From Nostoc cf. edaphicum LEGE 07299 (GTDB lineage Bacteria > Cyanobacteriota > Cyanobacteriia > Cyanobacteriales > Nostocaceae), in contig NZ_JADEXF010000286.1 of assembly GCF_015207245.1 (NCBI RefSeq), positions 1 through 5,672 of the forward strand: 5,672 bases of DNA. Direction: 5' to 3'. The position numbers and the translations under genes are program-made. Every line of letters begins with the position of its first letter. The stretch's first letter is position 1. The notes under the pieces were generated by a model, which was not told where the DNA came from, did not search any database, and saw only the letters and a list, made by a program, of their open reading frames with translations. Shown here piece by piece: positions 4,443 to 5,672 of this stretch.

Positions 4443-5624
4443 TCAAATATTTTTCTCACTAAATGGCAACTCTGCATTAATTACCTCAATCTGCTGCTGT
4501 TCGAGTTGATTCACTTCCTTAATATAGGGACGGATAATTTGTCCTAAACGATTATTGTAAAAGCGATGCAGACTGTGATTGGGCATAGCGGGGAAACCAC
4601 GGCGTTTTTTGTGTCGCCCACCCGCGCCAGGGTCAAAAATTTGGATACCGTTAGCGATCGCCCACTCAATCGGCGCATAATAGCAAGCATCAAAATGTAA
4701 GCAATCTATTTCTTGAAAACTTCCCCAATAGCGTCCGTAGAGTTTGTCATCTTTAAATAAACAAAAAGACATTCCTAAAGGATGAGAATCATCTTCCTCA
4801 CTATATGCAGCAATAAACAAGACTCGATGGCGATAATCGGTGTGTAGCTGCTCAAAAAATCTCCGTGTGAGATACTTGCTACCCCACCAGCCAAACTTAT
4901 CACAGGTGTCAGCATAGAATTGGTGCATCAAGGGAAACAAAGACTGAGGAATTTGATCGCCACTCAGCGGTTGCAATCGTAAACCTGCTTTTTCCACAGC
5001 TTTGCGTTCCCGCTTGATATTGCGGCGCTGATTAGCGTTAAACACCTTCAAGTAATCATCAAAAGTTTTAAAACCAGCATTTTCCCAGACATAGCTGTGG
5101 TGCAGCCAAGTTGTAAAGCCATGCCGTTCTAACATCGGACGCCATTGGGGATCGACGTAGAGAAAATGACACCCAGAAATCCGATTTTTAGAGCAAAAAG
5201 TGTCAATTTCATGCACCATCAGCGCTGTGATTTCATCCTCATCTTCTCCTGGGGCGATTAAGAAGCGATAACCTTCTGCTGGGGTAAATGGTGTCATTCC
5301 CAGCAATTTTGGGTAATATTGGACTCCGATGCGATCGGCTAACTCTGCCCATTGGTGATCGAAAACAAATTCACCAGAACTATGTCCTTTAAGATAAAGT
5401 GGCGCAGCAGCAATCAGCGTTTTATCTCGCCACAATGTCAAGTGATTTGGCAACCAACCAGTTTTAGCCGTAACACTCTGGGAAGTTTCGAGATTATTCA
5501 GCCACTCCCATTCTAAAAATGGCGTTTTGAGTGGCATTGCCAAAGCATTCCAGGCATTTTGGGGTACTTCAGCGATTTTGTTCGTCCAAACGACAGAATA
5601 GCGAGGCTTAAGTTGTTCCACCAT
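4443..5624 (-). CDS. FemAB-like/GNAT-fold acyltransferase, DUF482 (COG3146) family
   Basis: This is a 393-residue soluble protein of the DUF482 group, annotated as GNAT-family N-acetyltransferase or 'peptidogalycan biosynthesis/recognition' protein and related in fold to FemAB aminoacyl transferases. Signature stretches are TPFLEWEWLNNLE (34-46), AEGYRFLIAPGED (116-128), FNANQRRNIKRERKAV (195-210), KLYGRYWGS (294-302), LHFDACYY (309-316) and FDPGAGGRHKKRRGF (330-344). Length is near the family norm. It lacks a signal peptide and membrane helices. The donor and acceptor substrates are not established. The ATG at 5624 is kept because the family-typical TPFLEWEWL motif then falls near residue 35. 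It has no Shine-Dalgarno: its immediate upstream DNA is a heptamer repeat reading CTACTCC on this strand. It is the first gene of the right-hand minus-strand group, with the pentapeptide gene 61 bases after it. A HIP1 site lies at 4654. Confidence 0.86.
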   Translation of the reverse strand: MVEQLKPRYSVVWTNKIAEVPQNAWNALAMPLKTPFLEWEWLNNLETSQSVTAKTGWLPNHLTLWRDKTLIAAAPLYLKGHSSGEFVFDHQWAELADRIGVQYYPKLLGMTPFTPAEGYRFLIAPGEDEDEITALMVHEIDTFCSKNRISGCHFLYVDPQWRPMLERHGFTTWLHHSYVWENAGFKTFDDYLKVFNANQRRNIKRERKAVEKAGLRLQPLSGDQIPQSLFPLMHQFYADTCDKFGWWGSKYLTRRFFEQLHTDYRHRVLFIAAYSEEDDSHPLGMSFCLFKDDKLYGRYWGSFQEIDCLHFDACYYAPIEWAIANGIQIFDPGAGGRHKKRRGFPAMPNHSLHRFYNNRLGQIIRPYIKEVNQLEQQQIEVINAELPFSEKNI

Positions 5625-5630
5625 CTTAGA

Positions 5631-5672
5631 GGAGTAGGGAGTAGGGAGTAGGGAGTAGGGAGTAGGGAGTGG
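5631..5672. repeat. Heptanucleotide tandem repeat (GGAGTAG)x6
   Basis: Five exact copies of GGAGTAG and a sixth GGAGTGG run without interruption to the window edge, so the array may be longer. It is the type of short tandemly repeated heptamer (STRR) known from heterocystous cyanobacteria. It lies six bases upstream of the acyltransferase ATG and therefore forms its leader or promoter region; on the coding strand it is C/T-rich (CTACTCC). Confidence 0.93.

Overview
The window looks like chromosomal DNA from a filamentous, heterocyst-type cyanobacterium (Nostoc/Calothrix/Tolypothrix relatives). The evidence is in the sequence: five copies of the HIP1 octamer GCGATCGC (at about 1270, 1440, 1867, 3073 and 4654), heptanucleotide tandem repeats between genes, AT-rich spacers, and genes typical of oxygenic phototrophs (Psb32, a PAP/fibrillin protein, a DUF4346 protein). 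No phage, IS transposase, CRISPR, rRNA or tRNA gene is visible.

Left block (1-1373, minus strand). A PAP/fibrillin-family lipid-associated protein is followed after only two bases by a MOSC-domain protein that runs off the left edge. The MOSC gene starts inside the window and is cut at its 3' end. Upstream of the fibrillin gene lies a perfect 11-bp hairpin that touches its TTG start, then a weak 53-residue reading frame.

Centre (1374-3370). surE is on the minus strand. Upstream of it is a possible 65-residue minus-strand gene whose Shine-Dalgarno and ATG sit inside a GC-clamped stem-loop. psb32, a thylakoid protein of photosystem II repair, is divergent on the plus strand. psb32 converges on a DUF4346 gene, and the 82-base gap between them is almost entirely a long AT-rich hairpin made partly of AAAATCT heptamers.

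Right block (3370-5672, minus strand). In transcription order these are an FemAB-like/DUF482 acyltransferase, a pentapeptide-repeat protein with 26 consecutive in-register repeats, and the DUF4346 protein. A six-copy GGAGTAG heptamer array begins six bases upstream of the acyltransferase start and runs to the window edge.

Most of this is conserved cyanobacterial housekeeping and accessory content. A loose theme is membrane and photosystem maintenance (fibrillin, Psb32), but the genes do not form one obvious pathway. I do not see a clear new multi-gene system. The parts most worth a second look are non-coding: the structured region at 2307-2402, the start-site hairpin at 1085-1113, and the heptamer array serving as the leader of the acyltransferase gene.
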